Shown: positions 34,010 to 42,870 of the stretch, in pieces
How the letters are laid out: every line of letters starts with the position of its first letter
Position numbering within the stretch: the first letter of the stretch is position 1
Origin: Anagrus nilaparvatae
Lineage: Eukaryota; Arthropoda; Insecta; Hymenoptera; Mymaridae
Direction of reading: 5' to 3'
DNA: 64,000 nucleotides
Assembly: GCA_022575985.1 (NCBI GenBank)
Contig: JAKSXM010000247.1
Span: 5,727,501 to 5,791,500, forward strand
The notes under the pieces: generated by a model
Told to the model about the DNA's origin: nothing
The model's input: the letters and a program-made list of their open reading frames with translations, nothing else
Databases searched by the model: none
Made by a program: the position numbers and the translations under genes

Positions 34010-35190
34010 CAAAGAGTTTTTTGAGTAAAAATAAAGCCTTTTCTGGAAATTGATTTTTCACCCCCTTTCACCCTAATTTTCCACCCTTAGATAAAGTTTA
34101 ATCATTTTTATATGGTCATATTTGAAATTAGCAATGTAAAAAACCACCCAATAGTGTTTTTCAAGTAAAAATAAAGCCTTTTCGGGAAATTGATTTTTCA
34201 CCCCCTTTCACCCTAATTTTCCACCCTTAGATGAAGTTTTATGTTTTTCTGATGGTCATATTTGGAATCAGCAACGTTTAAAACCCCTTACTACAGTTTT
34301 TCAAGTAGAAATAAAGCCTTTTCTGAAAATTGAATTTTCACCCCTTTTCAGCCTAATTTTCCACCCCTAGATGAACTTTTATGATTTTTTTTATGGTCAT
34401 ATTTGGAATCAGCAACGTCAAAAACCCCCTGAAAGAGTTTTTCAAGTAGAAATAAAGCTTTTTCTGAAAATTGAATTTTCACCCCTTTTCACCCTAATTT
34501 TTCACCCCTAGATGAACTTTTATGATTTTTTTATGGTCATATTTGGAATCAGCAACTTCAAAAACCCCCTGAAAGAGTTTTTCAAGTAGAAATAAAGCCA
34601 TTTCTGAAAATTGAATTTTCACCCCTTTTCACCCTAATTTTCCACCCCTAGATGAACTTTTATGATTTTTTTATGGTTATATTTGGAATCAGCAACGTCA
34701 AAAACCCCCTGAAAGAGTTTTTCAAGTAGAAATAAAGCTTTTTCTGAAAATTGAATTTTCACCCCTTTTCACCCCTTTTCACCGTAATTTTCCACCCCTA
34801 GATGAACTTTTATGTTTTTTTTATGGTCATATTTGGAATCAGTAACGTTAAAAACCCCCTGAAAGAGTTTTTCAAGTAGAAATAAAGCTTTTTCTGAAAA
34901 TTGAATTTTCACCCCTTTTCACCCCTTTTCACCCCTTTTCACCCCTTTTCACCCTAATTTTCAACCCCTAGATGAAGTTTTATGATTTTTTTATGGTCAT
35001 ATTTGAAATCAGTGACCCCGAAAACCCCTGATACAGGTTTTCCAGTAAGAATAAAGACTTTTTTAAAAAAAGAATAAAAAATTTCTATAAAAATTGATTT
35101 TTCACCCCTTTCCACCCCAATTTCCTACCCCTAGATGAAATTTTAATGATTTTTTATGGTCATATTTGGAATTAGCAGCCTCAAAAACCC
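34010..35190 (-). repeat. Array of about eight ~145-bp repeats, right of piggyBac, inverted
   Basis: Reverse-complement copies of the left array: AAGTAGAAATAAAGC, CTGAAAATTGAATTTTCACC, CCTTTTCACCCTAATTTTCC, ACCCCTAGATGAACTTTTAT, TTATGGTCATATTTGGAATC, CAGCAACGTCAAAAACCCCC. Units start near 34028, 34166, 34306, 34446, 34590, 34728, 34874 and 35045. One copy near 34915 carries four ACCCCTTTTC decamers. The array and its left partner form very long inverted arms around the transposase. Confidence 0.85.
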
Positions 35191-35690
35191 CCATATATAA
35201 ATTTAGAGCTAATGAAACGTAGAAGTTTCAAAATTATAACAAAGTGGCACGTTTTGGCCGCAAAATAGGGTAAAAAAGGCATGTTTTAGATGTTTCTACC
35301 CTTTGTACAGCTTTTGTGAAGGGTTGTAAATCAAAAATGACTACAAAACTTAATAGCCAATAAGATTTTGGACCAGAAACCATTTTTTTTTTTTTTTTTT
35401 TTACAAAATTTTGACCCGCAAAAATTCTAGTGGCTCGTTTTGGCCGCGCCGGTGGTAAGCGGATATACTACAATAATAAACTACATTTATTTTTAAAGTA
35501 TTCTAAAATATTAGAAAATTTGTTAATATGTAAAATAATTTTAATTTTGTATAGTTTTTTTTTTATTCAAAATATTATTCAATTTTACGATTAGGTTAGA
35601 TAACATAAAGTAATTAAATGGCAAAATAATTTGTGTATGTTTGTTTACATTTTTTACCATGCGGACTTTATCCAAGCCTTTTGGATATCT
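35191..35690. other. No gene; poly-T run
   Basis: AT-rich DNA with a poly-T run at about 35383-35402. GTGGCACGTTTTGGCCGCAA (about 35245) and GTGGCTCGTTTTGGCCGCGC (about 35430) form a direct pair about 185 bp apart, probably an internal repeat of an unidentified element. Confidence 0.45.
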
Positions 35691-36115
35691 AGTAATAAAT
35701 ATAGGGCATGCATAAAAGGATCAATTAAATACACTTTCTGTTTAACTTATAATTTTAAGATTTCCATTAGCATTGACAGGAGTTTCAATTGTGCACCATA
35801 ATTCTTGGTACTTCAAAAAAGCCCTCATCGTAATACTCCATGGCCTATAATTTTCTCTTCTTTTTAAAAGAGGTTCGGCCGGCAATTGCGAAGCCATTTT
35901 TAACACTTCACGCTACACCTTATATATAGATCACTTTTATCATGCACACATAGCCTTATATCCAGCCTTTTACTTATTCTTATTTTTCATTTCTTTTAAC
36001 TTAAGTTTTTCACATAAAAACATTTTTCTTTATTTACGGCCCATAACCTCTAGTAATAAATATAGGGCATGCATAAAAGTATCGAATAGATACACTTTCT
36101 GTTTAACCTATAATT
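35691..36115. repeat. 65-bp direct repeat around a copia gag fragment
   Basis: About 35691-35755 and 36052-36115 share TAGTAATAAATATAGGGCAT, GCATAAAA and ATACACTTTCTGTTTAAC, with a few substitutions. They bracket the copia gag fragment, so they may be remnants of a duplication involving the retrotransposon's ends. They are too short to call LTRs. Confidence 0.65.
35742..35897 (-). pseudogene. Ty1/copia gag N-terminal fragment
   Basis: A 51-codon minus-strand frame begins with ATG at 35897 (MASQLPAEPLLKRRENY) and continues YRPWSITMRAFLKYQELW, ending at TAA 35742-35744. The pattern 'EN-Y--W---M-A-L---ELW' is the start of copia-type gag polyproteins, which form the virus-like particle. Nothing of the rest of gag or pol was seen upstream or downstream. 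It is a truncated relic. The short length keeps confidence moderate, but the motif spacing is characteristic. Confidence 0.6.
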
Positions 36116-38224
36116 GTACTTTTTATTATATTGCGACCTCATGTCCTGGTGTAGCAAAAGATACTGAAGAGAAAAAAAGGGGTGGGAACTATACTGTACA
36201 TTGTGTTACATCTATTGTAGATAACGCCCGCGAGAATATAAATTATTTCTTATTACAATACGACAGGATAAAACTAGGTTTCTCCAATCGTTGGCAGATA
36301 AAATTTAACAAAAAAATGAAAGCTATCAAGAATGTAATTTTATCCAACCACATGGTTAAAGCAGGCTTTATTTAGATAGATCTAGATTCATGTAGAGATC
36401 AGACTCTAGCCGTAACATATACATATGTCGTATGTATCGTTGCTAGAAACGCTAAAAATTCGTTTATTTCATGTTTAATAAAATATTTAATTTTTATGAG
36501 AAATTTATTTTTGATATAAGTTATAAATTAATAAAATTTATAGGTTAAAATAGCGACGCACGCAACACATATATTAAATAAAATCCACGGTGAAGTAGAT
36601 AAGCCGAGGGAGAAGCTGATCAAGTTCGCGAATTCAAGTGACCAGCGAGGCCGATATTCGCCGTCTGACCTTTCTGAAAATTGGTCACGTTTTTGATAAT
36701 GCACAAAAACGAATGTAACCGATAATTAGTTGATGGTTCGTTCATTAAAATTTAATTTATATTAAATATTAGGATTGTTGAAAAAGTAATAACATTGGAC
36801 CAGATAAAAAGGGTGATTTGATTAAAATTGAAAGATTTGAATTTAAGTTATTGATATTGGTGAAGAAAATCATCTATCTTATTATTGATCAATGATTTAA
36901 TTTTACTTTAAAAATACACTATTAAGGAGCGTAATTACTATTAAATTAATATTTTAGACTCTCTCAATAAAATTTAAAGCTTATTATATCTCAGTCAGAG
37001 CGTAATAATTATTCTAGTTTCACTTTTTATAATGTTTCAGTTTATTTTTTAATTTTTTTTCATAATATCCTCATTATCAAGTAGAAAATTTAAAAAAAGT
37101 AAATGGAATAAAATTAAAATACAATATTAAAATTTAAGGTGGCTGTCCCATGAGTCCCGGGTGTATTGCATCCTTTTTTTAAATCGCGTTACTTGACCAT
37201 ATTTATATACTATTACAATAGTACATTGTACTAAGAGTTGATATTTTATGTTTATTTTTGAACAAGAAAATGAAAAAAGATTTCCAAAACGTTGAATTAT
37301 TTCAGCAAATACGACGCATTAAAATGTGGGTTTTTAGCGAGTTTTAAAGCCAAAGAATGCCAGGTCTGGGCGATTTGATCAAAATTCTGTTTGGGACATC
37401 TTGATGAGAATTATATTTTAGCTAGAAAAGCCAGGAAAATTTTTCTAGAAAACCTTTTTTAACATGAGTTATAGTTATTTATTTATAGCTATTTATTTAT
37501 ATAAATTTTAGAACATTTTAATGTTTATTTTAAGTCTTCCTGGTGAATAAAATTCAGAAAAATTTATTTTGTAAACTACAATACTTTAATAATTGTTTTC
37601 TTTAAAATTTGGAGTCTACAAAACGAATATAATCGATTTTTCTCCTATAAAACGTTGTCAAATACTAAAATAAATGGTTTTTATCAAATTTCTGAGGAAA
37701 AAAAAACTACGGTATATCATTTTTAAAATAATTTAAACACGATTTGAATTCAGTAGAAGAGCTGAAAGTATTAAGACAATCCCAATGTTACGAAGTCAAA
37801 AAAAAAACTACCAAAAAAAAAGAGCTATTGTGGGCTCAAAAATCGATGTTTTATAGATCCCTCCATCTATATTTATACAATATTTCTTTAGTGTAACAAT
37901 TTATTTGTGTGATCTATTATTATTATTATTATTATTAATTTATTATAAATAAATTATGACAAACATAGCTGTGATTAATTTTCATTCCCTTCCCACCCGT
38001 TCTATTTTATTTTTGTATTTTAATAGATAAAGCAGATTTTATTGTTTTCGTTATACCGTGCTCACAAGATATCAATTCTTGTATTTTATATGGTAGAGCT
38101 TTGCTCTTTATATATGATAATTTCCAAAAATCAATGTGGATTAGTAAATACATTGAATCCCATAAGAATTGACGTTTTTTAACCTAAAAATTTTCTACCT
38201 TAAATTAAATTATTTTTTTCGCAG
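36116..38224. other. No gene clearly seen; possible intron DNA
   Basis: AT-rich, ending in a pyrimidine tract and CAG acceptor at 38224. Two GC-richer spots were noted. One is about 36550-36696, an open + strand stretch of ~48 codons (HGEVDKPREKLIKFANSSDQ) of unknown family. The other is CTGTCCCATGAGTCCCGGGTG near 37142, which looks like the edge of a dispersed element. I found no neighbouring FCP1 exon here. Confidence 0.4.
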
Positions 38225-38392
38225 GACTTAAATAGTCAAAGCACTCATTTGGTTGCTCTTCAGCAAGGCACTGCAAAAGTAAATAAAGCAAAAAAGGAGG
38301 GAAAAGTTAAAATTGTTAATCCAGATTGGCTTTGGACCTGTGCTGAAAGATGGGAACATGTGGATGAAAGATTGTATCCATTGACTTCTAAG
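38225..38392 (+). CDS. Single exon of FCP1/CTDP1 (BRCT domain part)
   Basis: A 168-bp, 56-codon open exon bounded by an acceptor (TTTTTTTCGCAG ending 38224) and a donor (GTAATA starting 38393), phase 0 at both ends. It encodes THLVALQQGTAKVNKAKKEG and then NPDWLWTCAERWEHVDERL. These are hallmark residues of the BRCT domain of FCP1/CTDP1, the nuclear phosphatase that removes phosphates from the RNA polymerase II C-terminal repeat. No lesions. No other exon of the gene was recognised in the window, so the rest must lie beyond long introns, or this is an isolated fragment. The Penelope element begins about 250 bp downstream, in what would be the next intron. Confidence 0.75.
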
Positions 38393-38685
38393 GTAATATG
38401 CATTAAATAATATAAAAAAATTTATATTAAATAATTATCATTTTGTGTTAGTAAATTAAACATTTATTTAAGACTAAATATTGAGACAAATAAGGCTTTA
38501 ATAGTTATTTAATATATGAAACAAATATAAATATCTTTTATGTTCAAAGTGTTTCAGAGTTATTATTTAAATTATTATTATAAATAATAATAATAATGAT
38601 CAATAAGCAATAATAATACGCTAAACACTAATAAAAATAATGCAATGCGTACCACAAAAATCAGATTAGTATTGCCTTATTTCAA

Positions 38686-39020
38686 TTATTTAAACAAAAA
38701 AATACTAAGCGCTCTAAGCAATATGAATATACCTGTCATTAACAAAACCACAAACAATCTTATAGTTATCTTGGTTAAGAGGGACTGTAAGTAATCTGTG
38801 CACAAAGGCGTGGAAACTTGCCATTTTTGAGAAAAAGGGTGATGGGAATCAGCGTGTATGACCGTGTCTGTGGTTGTAGGTTTCCTATATATATTAAAAT
38901 CATATTGTTTATAGTTTTTTGATACAGTGATATATAGAAAATTTATACTGTTATTCTCTTCCACTTCCAATGTAAATTGAATATTATTATTAACACTATT
39001 TAAATATGATTTCAGGTTGT
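38686..39020 (-). pseudogene. Inverted partial copy of the Penelope RT/EN region
   Basis: On the minus strand this encodes LKSYLNSVNNNIQFTLEVEE, then FNIYRKPTTTDTVIHADSHH. That is the same segment found on the + strand at about 41770-41945, and it diverges after PFSQK by an indel. At its outer end it meets three copies of the 10-mer TCAATACCCG (about 39020-39050) and then the main element in the opposite direction. Partial head-to-head copies are a known feature of Penelope insertion. Interestingly it lacks the hAT-like insertion present in the + copy at this point (LKSYLNS is uninterrupted), so that insertion came later than the copying. Confidence 0.75.
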
Positions 39021-40417
39021 CAATACCCGTCAATACCCGTCAATACCCGTCAAGTAAAATCGGTGTTATCATATAAAGTAACGAAGATCAAACTACTGAA
39101 AACTAATCTACACATAAAATTTAATAAAAAATGTTTATCATATAACATCATACCAAGATACATTAAAATACGCACTTATAGCAAATCTCTGGCGGCTATA
39201 AAAACAAAAAATAAGGCTGAAAAAGACTGGCTAAAACTAGAGATTAAACATCTTTATCAAAAGAAATGTGATCTTAATAAAAAATTATTAAAATATCACC
39301 TTGAGTTATTAAATAATATCCATTCATCGATTGTTGATGATGTTATATCTCAAGTAAATTATCACATAAATTGTTATGTCAATAATATTTATTTAAAACA
39401 TAACAAGAAGTTTAGTAACCTTTTACACGCGCAACAAGGGAAGAAATTTAATTTAGAATCAGATATAAAAGAAAAATGTAAACATAAGTTTTATCCACGT
39501 CTTATCAACTTAACATCTATATCCTTTTCTAATGACGAAACAAACCTCCTAAATAATGGTTTAAAATATAATGTGCCTGAAAACCCATGTAGCAACAAAA
39601 ATATAGTGAAAGAAATAGTTTATACTGAAGCAGCCATAAAAAATGTAAAGGATGAAAGTATTCAAAATAACATACGTGAAGTAGTTAATCATAAAATAAG
39701 TTGCAATTTTATAGATAATAATAATAAAAATAATTTTCATGATACAAAAATAATAAAAACAATTACACAGAAATTAAAAGACAATAATGCCATGATTACA
39801 AAAGCGGATAAAGGTGATACAATTGTTATCCTAGGTAACGACTCCTACGACACAAAAGCAAAGGACTTCTTTATGAAGAATAACATCCAAGAGCTAGCTG
39901 AAGATCCCACAAACAAATTTGTAAAAGTCTTAAATTCAAAAATTGAAAAAAGTAGTTCAATTTTCAACAAATCCAGTAAACGCTTTCTTAAACCAATGAA
40001 GGCTTCAGCTCTGGAATTTATTGGCTTTCTTAAAACACATAAAGGTGGTATACCAATCCGGCCTGTAATCAACCGTAAAACTGCTCCTTTTTACAAAACA
40101 GAGAAAGAATTACTAGATTTACTGTCCTCCAATATAACCTTAAACAATAAACATAGCATAAAAAATAGTTTAGAATTTATAAATGGTATAAAAGACATAG
40201 AAATTAAAAAATCATATAAAATTGCATCGTTTGACATAGTAAACCTATTCACAAACGTCCCTGTAAATGAAACCCTTGAGATCCTACGAAACAGCTTAGA
40301 ACAACATAATACTCTTAAAGTGGACGAGATTGAGGAAATTATTGATTTACTAAAGTTCTAGCCCAAAATTATTTTACTTTTAATGGTAAATATTACATCC
40401 AGAACGAAGGTCTAGCC
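39006..40417 (+). pseudogene. Penelope-like reverse transcriptase, N-terminal half
   Basis: Open to TAG 40359-40361. The first ~15 codons cross the inverted-copy junction, so the true N-terminus is probably lost. A Lys-rich helical region (AEKDWLKLEIKHLYQKK) precedes the RT proper: MITKADKGDTIVILGNDSY, FIGFLKTHKGGIPIRPVIN, then motif A in IASFDIVNLFTNVPVNETL. These are signature segments of Penelope RTs. After the TAG a shifted frame continues to 40417 with YFTFNGKYYIQNEGLA and is then interrupted by the 820-bp palindrome. RT copies RNA at a nicked target; this copy is inactive. Confidence 0.85.
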
Positions 40418-40419
40418 AT

Positions 40420-41239
40420 CACTGGGAATGAATCGGTTGCGCGAGAGAACAAATCGTAGTCGTCGCGCGCCACTAATATTTGTTTTCTCGAGCAACAAAC
40501 TTTGTCGTCTCAGACGCCGAAAATGTTTGCTCTCGAGGTTCAGCGCGCGCATCTGCCGCGAGTAATCATATACTGTACATATTTTATAAGCATGTGCTAT
40601 ATGTATATTATGTAGTTTGTGTGCTTTTAATAAAAAAATAAATTTACTTGTGATTTAAAATAAATTAATTATGTGATAAATAGTTTTAAATATTAGTTTA
40701 AAAGAAGATTTAGAAATAGTGAGTTTTTTTAAAAAGCATAATCAATACAAAGAATTTTATACGTGCATGAGTATGCAAATGTTTGTATTTTTAATTTTTA
40801 AATATAATTTTTAATAATAAACATAACGAATTTATTTTTTTTCACTTTATTTACATGAAAAATGAGAATTATACAAACATTTGCATACTCATGCACGTAT
40901 AAAATTCTTTGTATTGATTATGCTTTTTAAAAAAACTCTCCGTTTCTAAATCTTCTTTTAAATTAATATTTAAAACTATTTATCACATAATTAATTTATT
41001 TTAAATCACAAGTAAATTTATTTTTTTATTTAAAGCACACAAACTACATAATATACATATAGCACATGCTTATAAAATATGTACAGTATATGATTACTCG
41101 GGGCAGATGCGCGCGCTGAACCTCGAGAGCAAACATTTCCGGCGTCTGAGACGACAAAATTTGTTGCTCGAGAAAACAAATATTAGTGGCGCGCGACGAC
41201 TACGATTTGTTCTCTCGCGCAATCGATTCATTCCCAGTG
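40420..41239. mobile_element. 820-bp perfect-ended palindromic element inside the Penelope RT
   Basis: Ends are CACTGGGAATGAATCG and CGATTCATTCCCAGTG. The arms of ~390 bp match almost throughout, including GTAGTCGTCGCGCGCCACTA, GTTTTCTCGAGCAACAAA, GCATGTGCTATATGTATA and CATGAGTATGCAAATGTTTG. Only ~60 bp at the centre is unpaired. Target duplication appears to be AT (40418-40419 and 41240-41241). Removing one copy of AT plus the element restores the RT frame across the join. No coding capacity. A 2-bp AT duplication would fit an ISL2EU-like or similar superfamily, but this is tentative. Confidence 0.85.
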
Positions 41240-41457
41240 ATGAGTTCTCCACTTTCAGGATTTCTAGCGGACGTATATTTAAATCACTATGAAAATAAAT
41301 ATATTTTTTCCAACAATAACAGATTTAATAACAGATTAATTTTAATAACAGCTTAATAACAGATTTAATATGAACATCATACATTATTTGCGCTATGTGG
41401 ATGATACTTTCATCATATTCAATGGCACGGTTCGGCAACTAGACAACCTGAAATCAT
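41240..41457 (+). pseudogene. Penelope RT catalytic segment
   Basis: Resumes after the palindrome with SSPLSGFLADVYLNHYENKY, then about 50 bp of AATAACAG(A/C)TTAAT-like short tandem repeats (41316-41370). Then comes HYLRYVDDTFIIFNG, with the catalytic YVDD at 41394-41405, and NLKSYLN, where the 295-bp element enters. The tandem repeats replace RT sequence, so even without the insertions this copy would be defective. Confidence 0.8.
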
Positions 41458-41465
41458 ATCTAAAT

Positions 41466-41760
41466 CATAGATATAAAAGGTATAGATACAGCCATCAATA
41501 AGTGAATGCGTAAAGAAAATCTAAAGGACAGATAGATGCGAAAATACAAGCGTGTGCTCTTTTCTCTTTGTCGCACACTGCGCGAAATATATGCGCGTAC
41601 GATTTCAAATAGTATCAAATGATTTCAACGCGCACATATTTTGCGCAGTGTGTGACAATGAGAAAAGAGCACTCGCTTGTACTTTCGCATCTATCTGTCC
41701 TTTAGATTTTCTTTACGCATTCGCTTATTGATGGCTGTATCTATACCTTTTATATCTATG
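41466..41760. mobile_element. 295-bp hAT-like palindromic MITE with 8-bp target duplication
   Basis: Starts CATAGATATAAAAGGTATAG and ends CTATACCTTTTATATCTATG; the inverted arms continue inward over nearly the whole length (ATACAGCCATCAATAAG, GAATGCGTAAAGAAAATCTA, AAGGACAGATAGATGCG, GAGCAC/GTGCTC, GCGCAGTGTGTG-type). The exact 8-bp direct repeat ATCTAAAT flanks it (41458-41465 and 41761-41768). Excising the element with one repeat restores the Penelope frame at LKSYLN-S. An 8-bp duplication indicates hAT (or P) type integration. No coding capacity. Confidence 0.9.
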
Positions 41761-41768
41761 ATCTAAAT

Positions 41769-42668
41769 AGTATTAATAATAATATTCAATTTACATTGGA
41801 AGTGGAAGAGAATAACAGCATAAATTTTCTAGATATCACTGTATCAAAAAACATCAAAAAATTTGATTTTAATATATATAGGAAACCTACAACCACAGAC
41901 ACGGTCATACACGCTGATTCTCATCACCCTTTTTCTCAAAAAATGGCAAGTTTCCACGCCTGTGTACATAGATTACTTACAGTCCCTCTTAACCAAGATA
42001 ACTATAACAATGAAATTCATACACTAAAATACATAGCAATAGCAAATGGTTACAACTGCAACATAATAGACAAATTAATAAATAAACATAAAAAATCCAA
42101 GATAAAACCTGAAAAGAAATACATATCAGCAACCTATGGCAACTACACCCCGTTCACACTAGTAAATACATTCAAGAAATTTAATTACCAAATAAGCTTC
42201 ATAACGAACAACCAACTATCAAAATTACTAATTGATAGACCTCCGTTACCATTGGACAAAAAATCAGGTATTTACAAGATCACCTGTGATGACTGTGACT
42301 GTTTCTATATAGGGCAATCAGGACGAAGTTTTGCCGCAAGATTTCCAGAACATTTACCACCAAAGAATCCTAGGACGCCTATAATTCTGGATAATGTTAA
42401 ATCAAACTTCGCCAAACATATAATCAGTAAGAATCACAGTTGCACTACCCTATCGAATAATTTAACACCTCTACATATATGTGATAAAGGCAATATTATG
42501 AACGCATTAGAAGAGTACGAGATATATAAAGTTTTTAAAAATAAAGAACAAAAACGCTTTATATTAAATGACCAGCTGATGTTTAAATGCCACTCATTAT
42601 TTGATATAGCAATAAAAATAAATAATGATAATATCAATAACAATAATACGTTAAATACCAACGAATAA
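41769..42668 (+). pseudogene. Penelope RT C-terminus and GIY-YIG endonuclease
   Basis: The frame continues from the RT (NNIQFTLEVEENNSINFLDI, NIYRKPTTTDTVIHAD) through a Lys-rich linker. It enters a GIY-YIG nuclease with GIYKITCDDCDCFYIGQSGR near residue 165 of the open part. That includes the CD-C insert between GIY and YIG that is characteristic of Penelope elements, and a downstream KNHSCTTLSNNLTPLHICDK segment. Ends at TAA 42666-42668. This nuclease nicks target DNA to prime reverse transcription. This portion itself shows no break. Confidence 0.85.
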
Positions 42669-42820
42669 TATAAGTGTGTATAAATATTAAAATTTAAAAT
42701 TCAGTGCCACGTCGGCTACCTTAGCGAGCGCTCGAAATGACGAAAACTCGAAAAAGTAATAATATAAAAAAATATAAAGTGTTATTTATTAAATTATTTT
42801 TGTGTTAGTGTTATTTTAAA

Positions 42821-42858
42821 CCCTGATGATGAAAATAATAAGTTTCGCAACGCGTCCG
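42821..42858 (+). ncRNA. Decayed hammerhead-ribozyme-like core at the Penelope 3' end
   Basis: CTGATGA at 42823-42829, a ~16-nt AT-rich spacer, then CGCAAC at 42846-42851 and GCGTC after it. Penelope-like elements often carry hammerhead ribozymes whose cores are CUGAUGA and GAAA with a cleavage-site GUC-type triplet. Here GAAA reads GCAA, which breaks the core, and stem II pairing would be weak. A relic at best. Confidence 0.4.
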
Positions 42859-42870
42859 CAATGACGAAAT

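Larger units (their letters stand above)
38640..42870 (+). mobile_element. Penelope-like retroelement with inverted partial copy and two nested insertions
   Basis: The element is read on the + strand: RT N-terminal half (39006-40361), RT catalytic part and linker (resuming at 41240), GIY-YIG endonuclease (to 42668), then a 3' region to about 42870. A reversed partial copy (38686-39020) lies head to head at the left, a layout common for Penelope-like elements. Two palindromic DNA elements (40420-41239 and 41466-41760) sit inside the RT. The right end carries a CTGATGA/CGCAAC hammerhead-like pair. Boundaries are approximate. Confidence 0.8.

Noticed and set aside
31040..35190. Repeat arrays considered as CRISPR
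   Set aside because: Units of ~145 bp are contiguous with no unique spacers, in eukaryotic transposon context.
41107..41292. Arg-rich 61-codon frame
   Set aside because: It lies in the arm of the 820-bp palindrome and crosses its border into the Penelope RT; openness follows from composition.
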